Origin: Cladopsammia gracilis
Lineage: Eukaryota; Cnidaria; Anthozoa; Scleractinia; Dendrophylliidae
NCBI GenBank assembly: GCA_022457155.1
Contig: JAJGOT010000091.1
Coordinates: forward strand, 1,700,001 to 1,764,000
Direction: 5' to 3'
Length of the DNA stretch: 64,000 bases
This document shows, one piece after another, positions 62,420-64,000 of the stretch. Position 1 is the first letter of the stretch. Each line of letters begins with the position of its first letter. A program made the translations under genes and the position numbers. The notes below the pieces were generated by a model, which saw nothing but the letters and a program-made list of their open reading frames with translations, was not told the origin of the DNA and did no database searches.

Positions 62420-62571
62420 GTAAGTTTGTTGTGAAATTCACGAGTATTTTGCTCCATTATAGGGTTATCCATGTCTTATTTGATGTACTTATCAGTGTTA
62501 ACAGTTGACACCAAAACGTAATAACGACGTGCAAAACTCATCCACCCTTCATTTCCCTGCTGTAATAGGTA

Positions 62572-62711
62572 GGTCTGAGGCTGACTCGTCTCCAGTCGTC
62601 TCTCAATTAACGAGAGGAGCGCGAGGTGTGGTCGCGTTCCGCGTCTATCCCCCACGCGCGTCTCCCGCGTCTTGCCTAGAAAGACGACTGGGGACGAGTC
62701 AGGGTCTGAGG
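62572..62711. repeat. 122-bp MITE with 9-base target duplication
   Basis: GGTCTGAGG at 62572-62580 and 62703-62711 brackets an element with ends CTGACTCGTCTCCAGTCGTC and GACGACTGGGGACGAGTCAG. A 9-base duplication suggests a Mutator-like origin. Confidence 0.92.
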
Positions 62712-63630
62712 TGTCCGCAAACGTGATTTGAATTCGATTGTCGAGCGTTTAAAACCAATAACGATTGAGAATTCGATTACTATTGATCCGTTGACCCCAA
62801 TTTCTGGCCAAGTTCATACTTGAGAATTTGATCTAAAGACACAAAAGTTCGAACATAACATTAATTATGGTTTGATAACAACAGTGAAGGGTTGATTGAC
62901 AATTATGCACCGAAGTGGAGGTGAATTATTGTTTTAGTGTTTTTCAAACCAGTGGATAGGTAGCCAAAAAAAGTTACTTTATTTCTGACAAATGGCGAAA
63001 AATCTCGCTCGCGAAATGCAGAACAATGCCTGGAGGTTTATGGCAAATAGTATACCGAGTTTAGGGTGTGGGGGGGGGGGGGGGGGGGAGGGGGCCTTAA
63101 CTACAGTTTTAGAGTCGTTGCTAAGGGCATTATTTTATGGTTAGCATTTCTCACGTGTCATAAACTGCTAACATGATGGAAACTATGAAACTGAACACAA
63201 AACATCACTAAATCGACATTGCGCATGCGCAACTAGTGCCAGTCCCCAACCGCGCGTAAGAATGAAAAAGCGCAAAAATTGAAAAAAAAGAGATAAAAAT
63301 CCAATTTTTTTGGCAAATCATAAGCAATTAAACTTTTTTTTTTAACATTAGATGAAAAAAAGGGAAGCTATTAAAGAAACTGTATGAAATACACCTTTAT
63401 GATGTCAAAGCTTTTTCAATAACGTGAATTTTAACAAATCCATGCTACAGAAATTTTATTAGGATGTTCTTAGCCGTTAACATTGGTTTTATTGGGAAAA
63501 AATGTAAGATGTTTGAGTTTTAAAGGGTTTTATGTTCTGGTCACGTGACAACCAACTATGGTTGTGACTCATAAAATTTGATGGAGCTATTAACAGTGAG
63601 AAAGAACGTGACTAAACATCGTAGCCGAGG
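62712..63630. other. Intron 38, nothing coding recognised
   Basis: A G run at about 63068-63098. I looked for an ELTWDY-type SET exon and post-SET cysteines and found none. Confidence 0.5.
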
Positions 63631-63826
63631 AAGTTAAAGAATCTGACCCAACCAGTTCGCATTGCGCGCCTACGTTGGTTCATCCGCCATTTTCAGGGCC
63701 CCCGAAAGTCCATACTGTATTGTAGATGAGAAATTCTCTCGTGCAAGAGATGATATGCTTGACCAAATATGGAATAGAGCCGTATCATAACAATAAAACA
63801 AACCGGGTGGGTCAGACTCTTTAAGA
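63631..63826. repeat. MITE with AGTCTGACCCA ends
   Basis: Left AGTTAAAGAATCTGACCCAA and right GGGTGGGTCAGACTCTTTAA are inverted. Confidence 0.82.
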
Positions 63827-64000
63827 AACCGATTATATGACCTTTGGAACTCTTCCATAGCAACCACCTTGTAGTCAAGGTTCTCCCCCTTAAGAAGCCA
63901 ATCAGAGCGCGCGAAAAACGCTATCCACAGGCCATGAAAATACAGAAATATATTGATCAGTGTTAGCGTTTGGTTTTAAGTGAACACAGTTCTTGGACTC

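Noticed and set aside
62420..64000. Final SET/post-SET exon within the window
   Set aside because: No frame encodes an ELTWDY-like motif or a CxCx4C cluster here.

Overview
This window reads as nuclear DNA of a cnidarian, most likely a hexacoral (stony coral or sea anemone). The reasons are an intron-rich animal gene, AT-rich introns packed with short inverted-repeat transposons, Penelope-like and CR1/RTE-like retroelement scraps, and tRNA-derived SINEs of types I associate with corals and anemones. There are no operons, ribosome binding sites or bacterial features.

The window is dominated by one plus-strand gene, SETDB1 (the SETDB1/eggless class of histone H3 lysine 9 methyltransferase). 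I rebuilt it as 38 coding exons from 7980 to 62419. All 37 junctions keep one open frame: 5,318 coding bases, or 1,772 codons plus two bases. Thirty-six of the 37 introns are GT-AG; the one after exon 34 appears to be GC-AG. In order the protein has an N-terminal region with a SUMO-interacting motif, a triple Tudor block, a glutamine-rich and serine/threonine-rich linker with a cysteine cluster, a methyl-CpG-binding-type domain, a nine-cysteine pre-SET, and a SET domain split by an insert of about 530 residues. The last exon or exons, carrying the end of SET and the post-SET, lie beyond the right edge.

Layout: 1-7979 is upstream sequence full of transposon remains: a decayed Ty3/Gypsy element on the minus strand, an 88-bp-unit MITE, and a Penelope-like remnant between inverted terminal repeats. 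7980-62419 is SETDB1. Intron 1 holds a possible minus-strand gene of 135 codons behind a cluster of ETS-type sites. Introns 7-29 carry an inverted SINE dimer with a 14-base target duplication, an array of tRNA-fragment repeats, an internally deleted LINE, two terminal-inverted-repeat elements that carry coding-like exons, a three-deep nest of transposons, and a 2.1-kb palindrome. 62420-64000 is intron sequence with two further MITEs.

Functionally there is one main locus: an enzyme expected to silence transposons, whose own transcript carries many inverted repeats able to fold into double-stranded RNA. Exon assignments rest on protein similarity recalled from SETDB1 plus splice-site and frame consistency. 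Repeat assignments rest on visible inverted or direct repeats; family names are inferences.
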